From Diacronema lutheri (lineage: Eukaryota; Haptophyta; Pavlovophyceae; Pavlovales; Pavlovaceae), in NCBI GenBank assembly GCA_019448385.1, contig JAGTXO010000024.1:164001-228000 (forward strand): 64,000 nt of DNA. Reading direction: 5' to 3'. The notes under the pieces are model-generated. The model ran no database searches, was not told the origin of the DNA, and saw only the letters and a list, made by a program, of their open reading frames with translations. The first letter of the stretch is position 1. Each line of letters begins with the position of its first letter. The translations under genes were made by a program, and so were the position numbers. Shown piece after piece: positions 41,731 to 51,618 of this stretch.

Positions 41731-43146
41731 ATGGCGAAGAAGCGGTGGATGCACAAGTCGGCGGAGACGGCACGGCAGATCGACGCGGCGCGCGACAGGC
41801 GCGATCGCGAGGAGCGCACCGGTGGCTCGCTCCGCGGCGCGGCCGACGGCGCGCTCTTTGCGATCGACCGCGCGAAGGGCGGCTCTCGCGCGCTCTTCAA
41901 GAAGGACGGGCTGCTCACGTCAGTGCGCCAGACGATGCCGGGCACGAGCACGAAGCCCGCCAAGGTCGCGCGCCCGCTCAAAGGGCAGACCGCACGGCCG
42001 CTACCCAAGGTGCCGCGCCGGCCGCGCCTCCGCCGCGCGCGCCTCGCGGCGACAGGCGTGGGCGCCGTGCCGCGCGCCGCGCGCGCTCGCTGGGCTGCGC
42101 GGCGCCCTTTCCATGTGCCACGCCGCGCGCGCCGCGCTACGATCGCGCCGCGCCTCACGCGCGCGCGCGACGCCCGTCCACCTCCGCGCGCCGCGCCGTG
42201 GCCGGCGCAGCACGCGCGCGCGCGCGCGCCCGCGCCGGCCGCACAACGGCACAAGCCGGTGGCGTACGGCTTCGACGCGTGGGGCGAGGACGACGACGGC
42301 TTCAAGGCGCCGTTGCTCATATCGCGCACCTCGATCGGCCAGCTCCTCAACCCGCGCGCGCCGCCGCGGCCCGAGCCGTCCCTCCACGCGCCGCTCGAGA
42401 TCATGCCGCCGGGCGCCTCCTACAACCCAGCGTACGGCGCGCACCAGGCGCTGCTCCGCTCGGCGCTCGACTCCGAGCTCGAGCGGCAGGCGGCGAAGGC
42501 GCGCTACGCGCACGCGCGCGCCGCCAGCCGCGCCGTCGACGAGTACAACCTGGTCGGCAATCTTGCCGACAGCGACGACGACGACGGCGGCGGCGGCGGC
42601 GGCGGCGGCGCTGACGCGGCGATGCGCGCGCGCGGTAGCGGCGCGGGCGAGAGCGACTGCGCGGGCGACGGCGTGAGCGCGGCGCGTGCAGCACGCGCGG
42701 CCGAGCGCAAGACGCGCGCCGAACGCAACCGACTGACGCGGCGCAAGGCGCACGAGGTGCGCGAGGCGCGCCGCCTTGCGGCCAAGTCGCTCGACCAGCA
42801 GCTGCGGCGCGTGGCGGCGATCGCACGCGAGGTGGAGCAGGCCGAGCGCGCCAAGCGCGAGGCGGACGAGCACCGGCCACGCAGGCCCGAGGAGCTGCTC
42901 GGCGTGCCGAAGAAGCTCGGCCGCTTCAAGCAGCGCACCGAGCCGTGGGCGGCGCTGCTGAGCGACGAGCTGCCCTCCTCTCTGCGTGCACTCCCACCCG
43001 ACAGCACGCTGCTCTCCGACCGGTACCGCTCTGTCCACCGGCGCAACTTGATGGAGCCGCGCATGGCGCAGACGAGGAAGCGGCGGTACGCGCTCAAGGA
43101 GTACACGAAGAAGGGCTTCAAGGAGGAGGACTGGCAGAAGCTGTAG
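41731..43146 (+). CDS. NOP53: Ribosome biogenesis protein NOP53 (GLTSCR2)
   Basis: Two exons, 41731-42009 and 42211-43146, give 404 residues. Family signatures: MAKKRWMHKSAETARQID, LEIMPPGASYNPAYGAHQAL, then ELPSSLRALPPDSTLLSDRY, SVHRRNLMEPR and a basic C-terminus. NOP53 acts in 60S maturation, recruiting the exosome helicase Mtr4 to pre-rRNA. The 201-nt intron (GTGCCG donor, CAG acceptor) is a multiple of three and open, so the unspliced frame also reads through. Acidic and Gly runs sit at about 42575-42610. It is paired with UTP14. Confidence 0.92.
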   Translation: MAKKRWMHKSAETARQIDAARDRRDREERTGGSLRGAADGALFAIDRAKGGSRALFKKDGLLTSVRQTMPGTSTKPAKVARPLKGQTARPLPKVPRRPRLRRARLAATGVGAVPRAARARWAARRPFHVPRRARRATIAPRLTRARDARPPPRAAPWPAQHARARAPAPAAQRHKPVAYGFDAWGEDDDGFKAPLLISRTSIGQLLNPRAPPRPEPSLHAPLEIMPPGASYNPAYGAHQALLRSALDSELERQAAKARYAHARAASRAVDEYNLVGNLADSDDDDGGGGGGGGADAAMRARGSGAGESDCAGDGVSAARAARAAERKTRAERNRLTRRKAHEVREARRLAAKSLDQQLRRVAAIAREVEQAERAKREADEHRPRRPEELLGVPKKLGRFKQRTEPWAALLSDELPSSLRALPPDSTLLSDRYRSVHRRNLMEPRMAQTRKRRYALKEYTKKGFKEEDWQKL

Positions 43147-43319
43147 GGCAGCGGCCGAGGGGACTTTTGGTGTGGCAGCTGAGGACGAGGGAACGGGGGT
43201 CAGAAGAGGGAGTGGAGGTTTTGAGAGTGTTTCGAACTTCTCAGCTGCCAAGGTGGGAGAGCTTCGGACGCTCGTCGTAAGGCCATGGTCGCAATGCGCC
43301 ACCCCTCCCCCTCCGCTCC

Positions 43320-44333
43320 TCAGGGCAGTGTCCACGTGGTGAGTGCGGTCGAGTCGTACGCGGACGCGCTGACGCGCTTGCCGCCCTCTCCGTGGAAGGC
43401 GACGCCGCACAGGTGCGCATCGGCCACGCCCCAAAAGGCGACGTTCTTAACGCCCATCTCGCCGCTGCCGCCGGCGCCGGGCAGCGCGATGGACCAGACG
43501 GAGACGTACGTGTCCTCGGCGGCGGCGGCGAGCAGCCACAGGGTGGGGTGCAGCGCCAGCGCGTTGATCGCGCGCGCGTGCGCCGCGATCGCGACGAGAG
43601 TATGGCCGCTGTGGGCGCCATAGCCGCGCAGCTCGCCGTTCGAAAAGGCGCAGAGCACAACGTCGGCGCGCGCGCAGACGCCGGTGCAGCTCAGGCCGTC
43701 GGCGGCAAGTCGGCGGCCCCTCTCGAAGGCGTGCCCATCGGCCGTCGTCCACAGCTGCACTGCGCCCGTGCCGTCCGCGCGCGCGAGCAGCGCGCCGCTG
43801 CCCGACGCGAGCGGCGCGGCGGCGAGCGCGGTCACCGCCGGCTCGGGTTGCTCGACGGGCTTGGCGCGGACAGAGAGGGCGTGCGCGAAGGTGGTCTGCA
43901 GCGCGTCGTGGCTAAAGACGAGCACCGTACCTACCGACGTGCCCACGCACAGCCTGTACGCGCCGCCCGTGCTCAGCGCGGCGATGCCCATCGCATGCTG
44001 GTCGGGATCGGGCGGCGCGGCGGCGACTTCCTTGGCGATGAGCGCGGGGAGAGGCGCCCAGAGGAGCATGCGCTTGCCCTCGGCGCCCCACACCTGCACG
44101 CCTGTTTTCAGCGCGAGCACGAGGAACGACGGCCCTTGCCCAAACGTGCACCAGCCGCACTGCATCACGAGCGTCCCATTCGGCGCGTCGATCGTCGCGA
44201 TCGTCGCCGGAGTCGCGTGCTCCTCGGTGATGATCGGCACGCGCGACAGCGAGGCGAAGGCGAGCAACTTGCCGTTCGACGCAAGATTATTCGGAAGCAT
44301 CGACGCCGAGACGTCGATCTGCCGCGTCGACAT
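43320..44333 (-). CDS. WDR54: WD-repeat protein WDR54
   Basis: An intronless frame of 337 residues, close to the 334 of the human protein. The order of segments matches WDR54: SMLPNNLASNGKLL near the start, GIAALSTGGAYRLCVGTSVG, then IAAHARAINALALHPTLWLL, AAAEDTYVSVWSI and LCGVAFHGEGG. The ATG at 44333 gives the best alignment; an in-frame ATG at 44408 would add 25 residues. It forms a beta-propeller with no known catalytic role. It is divergent from STRAP with 128 bp between starts and convergent with NOP53. Confidence 0.88.
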   Translation of the reverse strand: MSTRQIDVSASMLPNNLASNGKLLAFASLSRVPIITEEHATPATIATIDAPNGTLVMQCGWCTFGQGPSFLVLALKTGVQVWGAEGKRMLLWAPLPALIAKEVAAAPPDPDQHAMGIAALSTGGAYRLCVGTSVGTVLVFSHDALQTTFAHALSVRAKPVEQPEPAVTALAAAPLASGSGALLARADGTGAVQLWTTADGHAFERGRRLAADGLSCTGVCARADVVLCAFSNGELRGYGAHSGHTLVAIAAHARAINALALHPTLWLLAAAAEDTYVSVWSIALPGAGGSGEMGVKNVAFWGVADAHLCGVAFHGEGGKRVSASAYDSTALTTWTLP

Positions 44334-44461
44334 CTGGCCGCAAGGGCTGGTGGTCGGTGGCGGGCAGCACGATGGCCGCGCCGCGCTCCAGCCGTCGCAC
44401 TCAGTCACAAAATTTTCCTCTGAGCGCGTGTCGTCGATCCGGTCGGTCTTGCCGCGCTCGG

Positions 44462-45717
44462 ATGGCGCGGCCCGGGGAGAAGGCGCAGGCGGGCGACTTC
44501 ATCTGCCCTGGGCACTCGCGGCCGGTCGTCGGGCTACAGTATTCGCGCCCGTCGGCCGAAGGCACGTTTCTGCTCTCGGCGTGCCACGACAAGACGGCGA
44601 TGCTGCGCGACGGCGAGACGGGCGACTGGATCGGCACGTTCGAGGGGCACAACGGCGCGGTCTGGTGGGCGTCGCTCAACCAGGGCGCGACGATGGCCGC
44701 GACGGCGTCGGGCGACTTCTCAGCCAAGGTGTGGGACGCGACCACGGGCGCCGACAAGTGCACCTTCCGCCACCGCCACATTGTGCGCACCGTCGATTGG
44801 CTGCCCGATGGCGCGCGCATCGCGACGTCGGGCAAGGAACAGCTCGTGCGCATCTTCGACCTGGCGCGCCCTGAGGCGGAGCCGCTCGTCATTCCGGCGC
44901 ACGAGAAGCTCGTCCGCGTGCTGCTCGCCACCGACGAGGGCGGCGGCCCCCAGCTCCTCACCGGCTCAGAGGACGGGTCGATCCGCACGTGGGACGTGCG
45001 CACACTCTCCGAGACGCGCCGGATCGACTTTGGCGGGCCGGTGACGGGTGTAGACATCTCGCTCGACGGGCGCATGCTCACTGTCGCGGCTGGCAGCGAG
45101 GTCCACTTCCTCGACCGCGCCACGCTGCGCTGCGTCAAGCGGCACGCGCTGCCCGCCATGTGTGGCGTCAACTCGGCAGCGCTCTCGCCCGACGGCAAGA
45201 CCTTTGTTGCGGGCGGCGCAAACTTCTGGGTCTATCTGCACGACTTCGAGAGCGGGCAGGCGCGCGCTCCGTGCGCATGCCGCCCTCCTTTCCCCTCCCT
45301 TCCCCACCTTTCCCCTCCCTTCCCTTTCCCTTTCCCCTCTCTTTCCCTCCTTTCCCCTCCCTTTCCCTCCTTTCCCCTCCCTTTAACCTCCTCTCCCCAT
45401 CCTAGCCCCATGGGCACGCGCGCGCGCCCCCCCCCCCCCCCCCCCCCCCCCACTCCGCCCCACCCAGAGCGCGCGCGCGCCGACGCCGATGCCGCGCTGC
45501 GCCGCACCGACCAGTTGGCCGGCCGCACCGGCCGCCGACCCGCGCGCGCGCCCGCGCGCGGCGCTGTGCTTATCAGGAGTTGCAGTGCTCGAAGGGGCAC
45601 CACGGCCCCGTATACTGTGTGCGCTTCGCGCCGAGCGGCGAGATGTACACGTCGGGCGGCGATGACGGCACGATTCGGACGTGGAGTTTGCGCGCCAAGG
45701 GCCGGGCGGCGGTGTAG
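44462..45717 (+). CDS. STRAP: STRAP/UNRIP WD-repeat protein
   Basis: Exons 44462-45259 and 45577-45717 give 312 residues. Matches to STRAP: CPGHSRPVVGLQYS, GETGDWIGTFEGHNGAVWWA, TASGDFSAKVWDATTGADKC, HIVRTVDWLPDG, VAGGANFWVYLHDFESGQ, and the last blade ELQCSKGHHGPVYCVRFAPS. STRAP assists the SMN complex in snRNP assembly and binds Unr. The only in-phase junction uses a GC donor (CAG then GCGCGC) and the acceptor tatcag, so this is a GC-AG intron. The intron holds a pyrimidine minisatellite and a poly-C run. Confidence 0.92.
45283..45451 (+). repeat. Pyrimidine minisatellite and poly-C run in STRAP intron
   Basis: Units like cctttcccctccctttcc repeat over 45285-45400, followed by 25 consecutive C at 45427-45451. 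Confidence 0.85.
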
Positions 45718-45886
45718 CCGTGTGGGCACGATTCGGACGTGGCGACGGGCCAACGCCTGCTCCGCGCGTCGGCGCATCGCGATGAGCAAGCGCGAGCCCA
45801 CTCGGGGCGACACCGGACCCCCAATTTTTTTTTTACGGGGGTATTAATTTTTTGATTTATTTCGTGTCCTCTTGATCACGGGCAGC

Positions 45887-47194
45887 ATGGGGGAGACGTG
45901 CGTCGTGTCTGTCGTCCCGCCCGACATCGATGCGCGCCGCTTTTTCGAGGAGTTTGTGTCGCGTCGCGTGCCGGCCGTGGTCGATGGGCTGCTCACCGAC
46001 CCGGAGTGGCGCGCGCACGCGCGCTGGACCGACGCCTATCTTGCGGCGGCGGCCGGCGCGCAGGCGGTGCGGGTCGAGCGGCGCGCGGACGACGGCGGCG
46101 GAGCGTTTGGGCGCGGTCGCACGGTGCGGATGCGTTTCGGCGAGTTTTTGCGGCGCGCGGGCGCGGGTGACGAGCGGCTCTACCTCAGCGCACAGCCGCT
46201 GCCAGAGGGCGTCGACGGCCCCACCGAGCTGCACGCGCCGCCGCTGCGCGGCCGGCTCTCGCGCGACGCGCCGATCCGGCCGCGGCTGCTCGGACGGCTC
46301 GTGCCACAGCAGCTCAATATGTGGATGGGCTCTAGCGCGGCGCCCTCCTCGTCCGGCCTGCACCACGATTTCCACGACAACCTCTATGTGCTCCTACGCG
46401 GGCGCAAGCGCTTCGCCCTGTACCCGCCGCACCGTGCGCGCGAGATGGCCACCGTCGGTCAAATCGAGCGCGTGCACGCGAATGGCCTCGTGAGCTACGC
46501 ACGCGTGCCGACGCGTGCGGACGGGCTCGCGCGCGTGCTCCTCGCGCGCCGCCCGCGCGCGCGTTCCGCGCCGCTGACCGCCGGTCGCGCGGCCGCGCTG
46601 CTCGACGCCGCCGAGGCGGCGCTTGGCGCGGCGTGCGCGCGCGGCGCCCGTGGCGCCGAGCTCGCGGCGCTCGAGCGCGCGGTCGACGTGGCTGAGGCGG
46701 CGATGGACGCGGCCATGGAAGCCGCACTCGACGGCGGCGGCTGCTCAGACGACGCGAGCGGCAGCGACGACGACAACGGCACCGATACGCCCGGCGCGCA
46801 CGGCCGCGCGCGCGCGGGTGGCGAGCGGCTGCCGGACAACTTTTGCACGCGGCCGCCGCCGTGCACGCTGCGGCCGTTAATCGTCGAGCTGCGCGCGGGC
46901 CAGATGCTCTACCTGCCCGCGAGCTGGTTTCACGAGGTCTCATCAAGCGACGCGCGCGAGCAAGTCGGCGGCGCTCGCGAGGTGGGGCATCTGGCCCTCA
47001 ACTACTGGCTGCACCCACCCGACACTGCCGACTTTGACGCACCCTACGCGCACGCGCACTGGCAGCGCCGCTTCGACCGCCTTTTTGCCCGGCGCGCTCT
47101 GGCGGCGCGCACGCGCTGGCGCGCCGGCCGGCTCGCCGCGCTCGCCGCACGCACGGCGCATCCCGCGCGCCGGCGGCGCGCGGCGCGCGGGTAG
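45887..47194 (+). CDS. JmjC/cupin-like dioxygenase
   Basis: An intronless frame of 435 residues from the ATG at 45887. Residues 10-40 (RRFFEEFVSRRVPAVVDGLL) are the usual lead-in of JMJD7/TYW5-like proteins. The metal site GLHHDFHDNLYVLLRGRKRF contains the HxD, and the distal His is in YLPASWFHEVSS. Between them lies a roughly 150-residue insertion rich in Ala, Asp and Arg, absent from typical members. The C-terminus is strongly basic. The reaction is probably 2-oxoglutarate-dependent hydroxylation or demethylation; substrate unknown. The 5' flank (45825-45880) is the most AT-rich stretch in the neighbourhood, with runs of T, and probably holds the promoter. Confidence 0.82.
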   Translation: MGETCVVSVVPPDIDARRFFEEFVSRRVPAVVDGLLTDPEWRAHARWTDAYLAAAAGAQAVRVERRADDGGGAFGRGRTVRMRFGEFLRRAGAGDERLYLSAQPLPEGVDGPTELHAPPLRGRLSRDAPIRPRLLGRLVPQQLNMWMGSSAAPSSSGLHHDFHDNLYVLLRGRKRFALYPPHRAREMATVGQIERVHANGLVSYARVPTRADGLARVLLARRPRARSAPLTAGRAAALLDAAEAALGAACARGARGAELAALERAVDVAEAAMDAAMEAALDGGGCSDDASGSDDDNGTDTPGAHGRARAGGERLPDNFCTRPPPCTLRPLIVELRAGQMLYLPASWFHEVSSSDAREQVGGAREVGHLALNYWLHPPDTADFDAPYAHAHWQRRFDRLFARRALAARTRWRAGRLAALAARTAHPARRRRAARG

Positions 47195-47326
47195 CTTTGG
47201 CCGTGGTGTGGCAAGGGGAAAGTGACTCATACTTTGCCGTGGCGTGGTGTGACCACCATCCCTCGCCGCTCGCCCCTGAACACTGACGCCGGCCGGAGCG
47301 GCATTCACGAGGGCGAATGGCGGGGC

Positions 47327-47824
47327 TCAGTGCGGCTCCGGGACGTGGCCGTCGACGTAAAAGTTGCGCGTGAATTTGGGCAGGCTCACGGTCATGCCCG
47401 CGAGCTCGGGCTTGAGCACGATTTGGCAGCTGAGGCGCGACGTCGCCGAGAGGCACGGCGCCATGTCGAGCATGTCGTCCTCCTGCTCGCTCGGCTCGTC
47501 GAGCACGTCAAAATGCTGGGAGGAGAGGATGACGTGGCATGTTGAACATGCGAGGCTCGCCTCGCATGCCCCCTCGATGACGATGGCCGGGTTCTCCGCC
47601 TGCAGCTTGTGCGCAAAGTACATCAGGTTGTCGCCAGCTTTGGCGGTCACAGCGTGCGCCTTGCCGGCGCGGTCGACGATGGTGAAGGGCACGTCCGCGG
47701 CGGACTCGCGATCGCCATGATCATCGCCGTGCCGCACCGCCTGCGTCGCACGGTAGCCTCTCGCCGCCGCACGGAGCAAGAGCGGACGTACGCAAGCCGC
47801 CACATTGCGCGCGGACGCCGCCAT
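47327..47824 (-). CDS. Mitochondrial adrenodoxin-type [2Fe-2S] ferredoxin
   Basis: An intronless frame of 165 residues. MAASARNVAACVRPLLLRAA is a mitochondrial presequence. The cluster ligands have adrenodoxin spacing: CEASLACSTC (C-x5-C-x2-C) and a fourth Cys in SRLSCQIVLKPEL. EEDDMLDMAP-like acidic residues form the partner-binding helix. Such ferredoxins supply electrons for Fe-S cluster assembly (FDX2) or to P450s (FDX1); these two cannot be told apart here. Confidence 0.95.
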   Translation of the reverse strand: MAASARNVAACVRPLLLRAAARGYRATQAVRHGDDHGDRESAADVPFTIVDRAGKAHAVTAKAGDNLMYFAHKLQAENPAIVIEGACEASLACSTCHVILSSQHFDVLDEPSEQEDDMLDMAPCLSATSRLSCQIVLKPELAGMTVSLPKFTRNFYVDGHVPEPH

Positions 47825-48963
47825 ACGAAAGTGCTAGCGCGCGAAGCCACGATCATGGTGAAGGCCGGCCGGCCTCAAGCCGCAGCGGACGGGCACGGCC
47901 CAGGTTGAGGGGGCGCGCGGCGCGCCGCGCCTCGCGCGCGGCAGGCAGACCGCGCTCGATGTGCTCGTGAGGCAGCAGCTCGACGTGTCACCCCGACGGT
48001 GACGGCGCGGGAGAAGGGGTGGAGGGCGCCAACGAGGCGGGTACCACGCCGCCGATCGCGCAGGAGGCGACGGTGAGACCACGCGCGCTCGGCGCGTCGG
48101 GCAGCAGCCGCCGCTCGACGCGGCCAACACCAGCGCGATGCTGCTGCTGCTGCTGCTGCCGCCTCCGCCGCCGCCTCCGCTCATCCGCGCGGCGGTCGTG
48201 GGCACCGGCACCGCGCGCAACGCGCAGCTTCTGGTGGAGGCGAGAGCGCCGGCGTATCGCCGTGGAGGCGGAGAAGCGCCTCGAGGCGCACCTCCTCTGC
48301 ACGCGCGCGGTCTCGGATCGCTGTCGGCGCCGGCGCGGGCGACATGGCGCGCGCTTCGACCGACACGCAGTGCGCACAGCTTGCCGACGCGCCGGACGCG
48401 GTGCGCGGGGCGGCGCGAGCAAGCGCGCGCGCGCGCCCTACCCGGCGATGTCGCGCCCGCCGCGCGCGGCGGTGCGCGTGGCGGGCCTTTCGCGCGCGCG
48501 CGTGCGCTCGGCGGCGGACCCGCGCCGCGCCGCGCGCGCGCGCCGACTCGCCACGGCAACGCAGGCGGAGGAGTGGCTGTGCGAGGCGGGCCCGTTCGCT
48601 CGGTCGCACGCGCTTCTCGGCGAGGCTCGCCGCGCTCTGGGCGGGTCGCTCTTCACGCGCCACGCGTGGGCGCGCCGCGCGCCACGCCGCACGTCAGCTC
48701 GTCTCGTCTCGCGCCGTGATCTCGCGCTCCACGCACGCCGCTCCGTGCGCGCGCCGCGCGCGCACGCTGCGCCCCTGCGCGGTCCCAGAGCATTCGCCCG
48801 ATCCGGCGCGCGCGCGTGCGCGCAGCTCGAGGCGCGGCCGGCCGCGGTGGCGAGCGCGCTCGCGCGCGCGCTCGCGCGCGCGCTCGCGACGGTTGGCGCG
48901 CGGGCGGAGGCAAAGCCGCAGACCATCAGCGACGAGGCGGCGGGGGCGCGACCAGCTCGAGAA

Positions 48964-49366
48964 GGCAGTACGAGATCGATTTGAGCTCGCACGGCGTCTG
49001 CACGAGCTGACGGGGTCGAGGTCGTCCGCGCCGTGGGCGCGCAGCAGCTGCGCGGAGGCAGGGGTTGCGCCGGCGACACGAGCAGGTCGGGGAAGCCGCG
49101 CGCGGTCGTTGACAAGCGCCGCGGCTTTTCACATGGACCCTGTGCGCTCGCGGCTTTTTACCGTTGTCGGGGATGTGGCCGACTGGGCCTCACCCGTTCT
49201 CGCACCGCGACCGCCCCACACGGCAGTGCACGTGCGCAGACTCGCCAATTTCCCAGTCACAGGCGGTGCGGGCTCGGACTCGCCAATTGCCCAGTCACAG
49301 GCGGTGCGAGCTCGGCCCCTCAGCTCGCGCAGACGCCGTGCGAGCCCAAATTGATCTCGTACTGCC
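48964..49366. repeat. 47-bp imperfect inverted repeat
   Basis: The reverse complement of 48964-49010 matches 49320-49366 at 44 of 47 positions; all three differences are transitions. Each arm can encode the peptide TPCE(L/P)K(S/L)ISYC, on the minus strand for the left arm and the plus strand for the right. Confidence 0.85.
49241..49315 (+). repeat. 38-bp tandem duplication
   Basis: Two copies, starting at 49241 and 49279, of a unit containing ctcgccaatt and cccagtcacaggcggtgcg. It lies inside the loop of the 47-bp inverted repeat. Confidence 0.88.
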
Positions 49367-49593
49367 CCACGCGCTACGGCCAGTCGGACACGCGCCGCTG
49401 CCAGGCCGCTGAGCGGCGGGCGGCGGCCGTCGGTGGCGAACGGCGGCGCGCGTGCGCCGAGCTCGACGAGGAGCTCTTCGGCATGCAGCCGGGCCAGGTG
49501 GGCCCGATGGCAGGCGCGCCTCAACTCGTTTTCGCCAACCCGCGCGCTGCTTATCGGCTTGTTTGGCGAGTAGTCCCCTCTCCCCCCTTCTCT

Positions 49594-49830
49594 CCCCCCC
49601 CCCCCCCCCCCCCCTGCGTCGTGCTTGGGCACGCGCAGCTCCTGCTCGCGCGTGCGCAGATGGCGCGCGGGCAGGCGCCGCCGCAGCGCCGCGCCGTGGA
49701 CGCCTGGGGCGCGTCCTTGCCGCTCTGGCCGTTCCCGGCTGCCGGTTCACGGGGGGGGGGGGGGGGGGGGGGGGGGGGGAGGGGGTGGTGGGGGGGAAGG
49801 TGGGGGGCGGGGGGGGGGGGTGGGGTGGGG
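49594..49830. repeat. Long C and G homopolymer tracts
   Basis: C21 at 49594-49614, G39 at 49751-49789, and several G10-G11 runs to 49830, followed by short C runs around 49853-49870. Sequence accuracy is doubtful here. Confidence 0.8.
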
Positions 49831-49881
49831 GATCACACGGCACACCGCAGGTCCCCCCCCCCACCCCCCCCGGTCGGAGGG

Positions 49882-51065
49882 TCAGCTGACCCAGCGCAAA
49901 GTGGCCAAGTCAAACTCGCGATGCCGCTTCGCTTGCTCGTTGAGGTATATGACAGGCCTGCTCAGCGTGAAATGCATTCCGTGATTGTGCCGGATGCGCG
50001 CGAGCGCGGCCACCACGAGAGCCGTCGCCAAGCCGGGCGACGACGACACTCCGAGGCGCCAGCCAGTGCCCTCAAAATCAGCGGCGCCCACATCGTGCGG
50101 CGACGACAAGCGCTTGGAGAGCGATTCCAGGTCGGAAACGACAGTCGAGAGGTCGTTCAAGCCGGCGAGGTCCTTCAGATCATCCATGGCCGCGTCCGTG
50201 AGTTTGCCGTCGCGCAGCACGTCGCGTAGCAGCAGTTGCCACTTGCCACCCGACTTACCCTTCACGGCCGGCTCGAGCCCAGCATAAAGGATATCGAGCA
50301 TGATGCGCGGGTCGTACTGCGCCCTGAAAGCGGCGAGCTGGCTCATCTTATCGTTGATGAGGAGCGCGTGTGCGACCTTTATAAGCTCAATTAACTCGTC
50401 CTTGTCCACAAGCCGGTCCGCGAGCGCCTTCTCCTTGCCCGCGAGCGCCTTCTCCTTGTCCGCAAGCCGGTCTGCGAGCGCCTTCTCCTTGTCCGCAACC
50501 CAGTCCGCGAGCGCCTTCTCCTTGTCCGCAAGCCTCCGCTTTGAACTCGCGATCACCCCGTCCTTGTCCGCAACCCAGTCCGCGAGCGCCTTCTCCATGT
50601 CCGCGAGCCTCTGCTTCAAAATGGCGATCACCTCCTCCTTGTCCGCGACCTTGTTTTTGAGGGCCGAGAGCTGGATCTCGACCATGTCCTTCACGGCCCG
50701 GCGGATCATGCAGAACACACGCGCGTCCATATGGGGCTCGAGCTGATCCAACAAGCTCAGGTGATTGGGCTGATCTGCGACCTTGTCTTTGAGGGCCGCG
50801 CATGAGGCGCGCATGAGGCGCGCATGAGGCGCGCATGAGGCAACAAGGCAAGCATGTGCGCCCTGCACGTCGCGCACGCGGCCGCATGTTGTGCGTCAAG
50901 CGCAACGGCCGCATGGTGTGCGTCAAGCGCACCGGCTGTTGTGGGCGCGGTGGACATGTGCACCACCGCCAGCTGGTTCGCCGCCACCACCGCCGGCTGG
51001 TTCGCCGCCGCCGCACGCAGGGCCGGCCTCGCGGCTCGGACGACGCGGAGGAGCATGGATGTCAT
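49882..51065 (-). CDS. Coiled-coil repeat protein with mitochondrial-type leader (frame shifted)
   Basis: The 3' part is one open frame down to the stop at 49882. It contains a repetitive coiled coil with near-copies of DKEKALADRLADKEKALADW, then a globular part (DPRIMLDILYAGLEPAVKGK, LRDVLRDGKLTDAAMDDLKD). The 5' part, from the ATG at 51065, is in another frame and reads MTSMLLRVVRAARPALRAAA, a good mitochondrial presequence. The two frames overlap at a four-copy 11-bp repeat (50797-50840), and no credible intron fits between them. Base composition is lower in GC than the neighbours. The function is unknown. It is either a gene with a repeat-length frameshift or an assembly error in that repeat. 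Confidence 0.65.
50797..50840. repeat. 11-bp tandem repeat, four copies
   Basis: Four exact copies of cgcgcatgagg, lying where the reading frame of the coiled-coil gene changes. Eleven is not a multiple of three, so copy number sets the frame. Confidence 0.93.
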
Positions 51066-51618
51066 GGATGGCCGCTTAACAAATTTTGACGAAACACATG
51101 GTAGAGAGCCTCACCTCCGCTCTGAGAGCGCCTCTCGCGTCAAGCCGCCGCGTCTCCACGCGCGAGACGCCGTTGGCGAGCCTATTGTCCTGCCGGCGCG
51201 CGTGCTCGGCGCGGACATGAAGCTCGCGGCTCGCTGCTCAGCGCGCGGCGTGGCGTACCGAGCCTCGTCCGACGACGAGGATGCCGATGCGCGCAAGGGC
51301 CGCCCGCTCCGACGCGCTTCGTGCCGGACCAGACGCCCGCTCCACGCGCCACCTGGCGACAAGCTGAGCCGCTAGACGCGCGCGACCCGAGCCTACCCGA
51401 CCATCGGCGGCCGCTAGGCTGACGGCGGACGGCGCGTGCGCGCGCGAAAGCTCGCGTAAGAAGCGCCACACGACGCGCGGCGCACAAGTGCTCGGCGCGG
51501 ACGTGGAGCTCACGGCGCGCGTCTTGGACGACGCCGAGCACCAGGCGCGCCTCGCTGGCGTCCGCGTGCAGAACTCCGCCCGGCGACAAATGGAGCTGCC
51601 GCGCTCGCGATCGCACCG

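Larger units (their letters stand above)
47825..49881. other. Gene-poor region with coding-like fragments
   Basis: No gene could be assembled. Short stretches look coding, on the plus strand: around 48110-48260 (LDAANTSAMLLLLLL), 48560-48650 (AEEWLCEAGPFARSHALLGE), 48950-49020 (QLEKAVRDRFELARRLHELT) and 49320-49560 (CEPKLISYCPTRYGQSDTRR, ACAELDEELFGMQPGQ). They are in different frames and some could be exons of one unrecognised gene. The region also carries a 47-bp inverted repeat, a 38-bp tandem repeat and long C and G runs. Degraded duplicate gene copies are the most economical reading. Confidence 0.4.

Noticed and set aside
45668-45744. Repeated gcacgattcggacgtgg after the STRAP stop as a duplicated exon
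   Set aside because: Only 17 bp are shared and the second copy is followed by unrelated sequence with no open WD blade.
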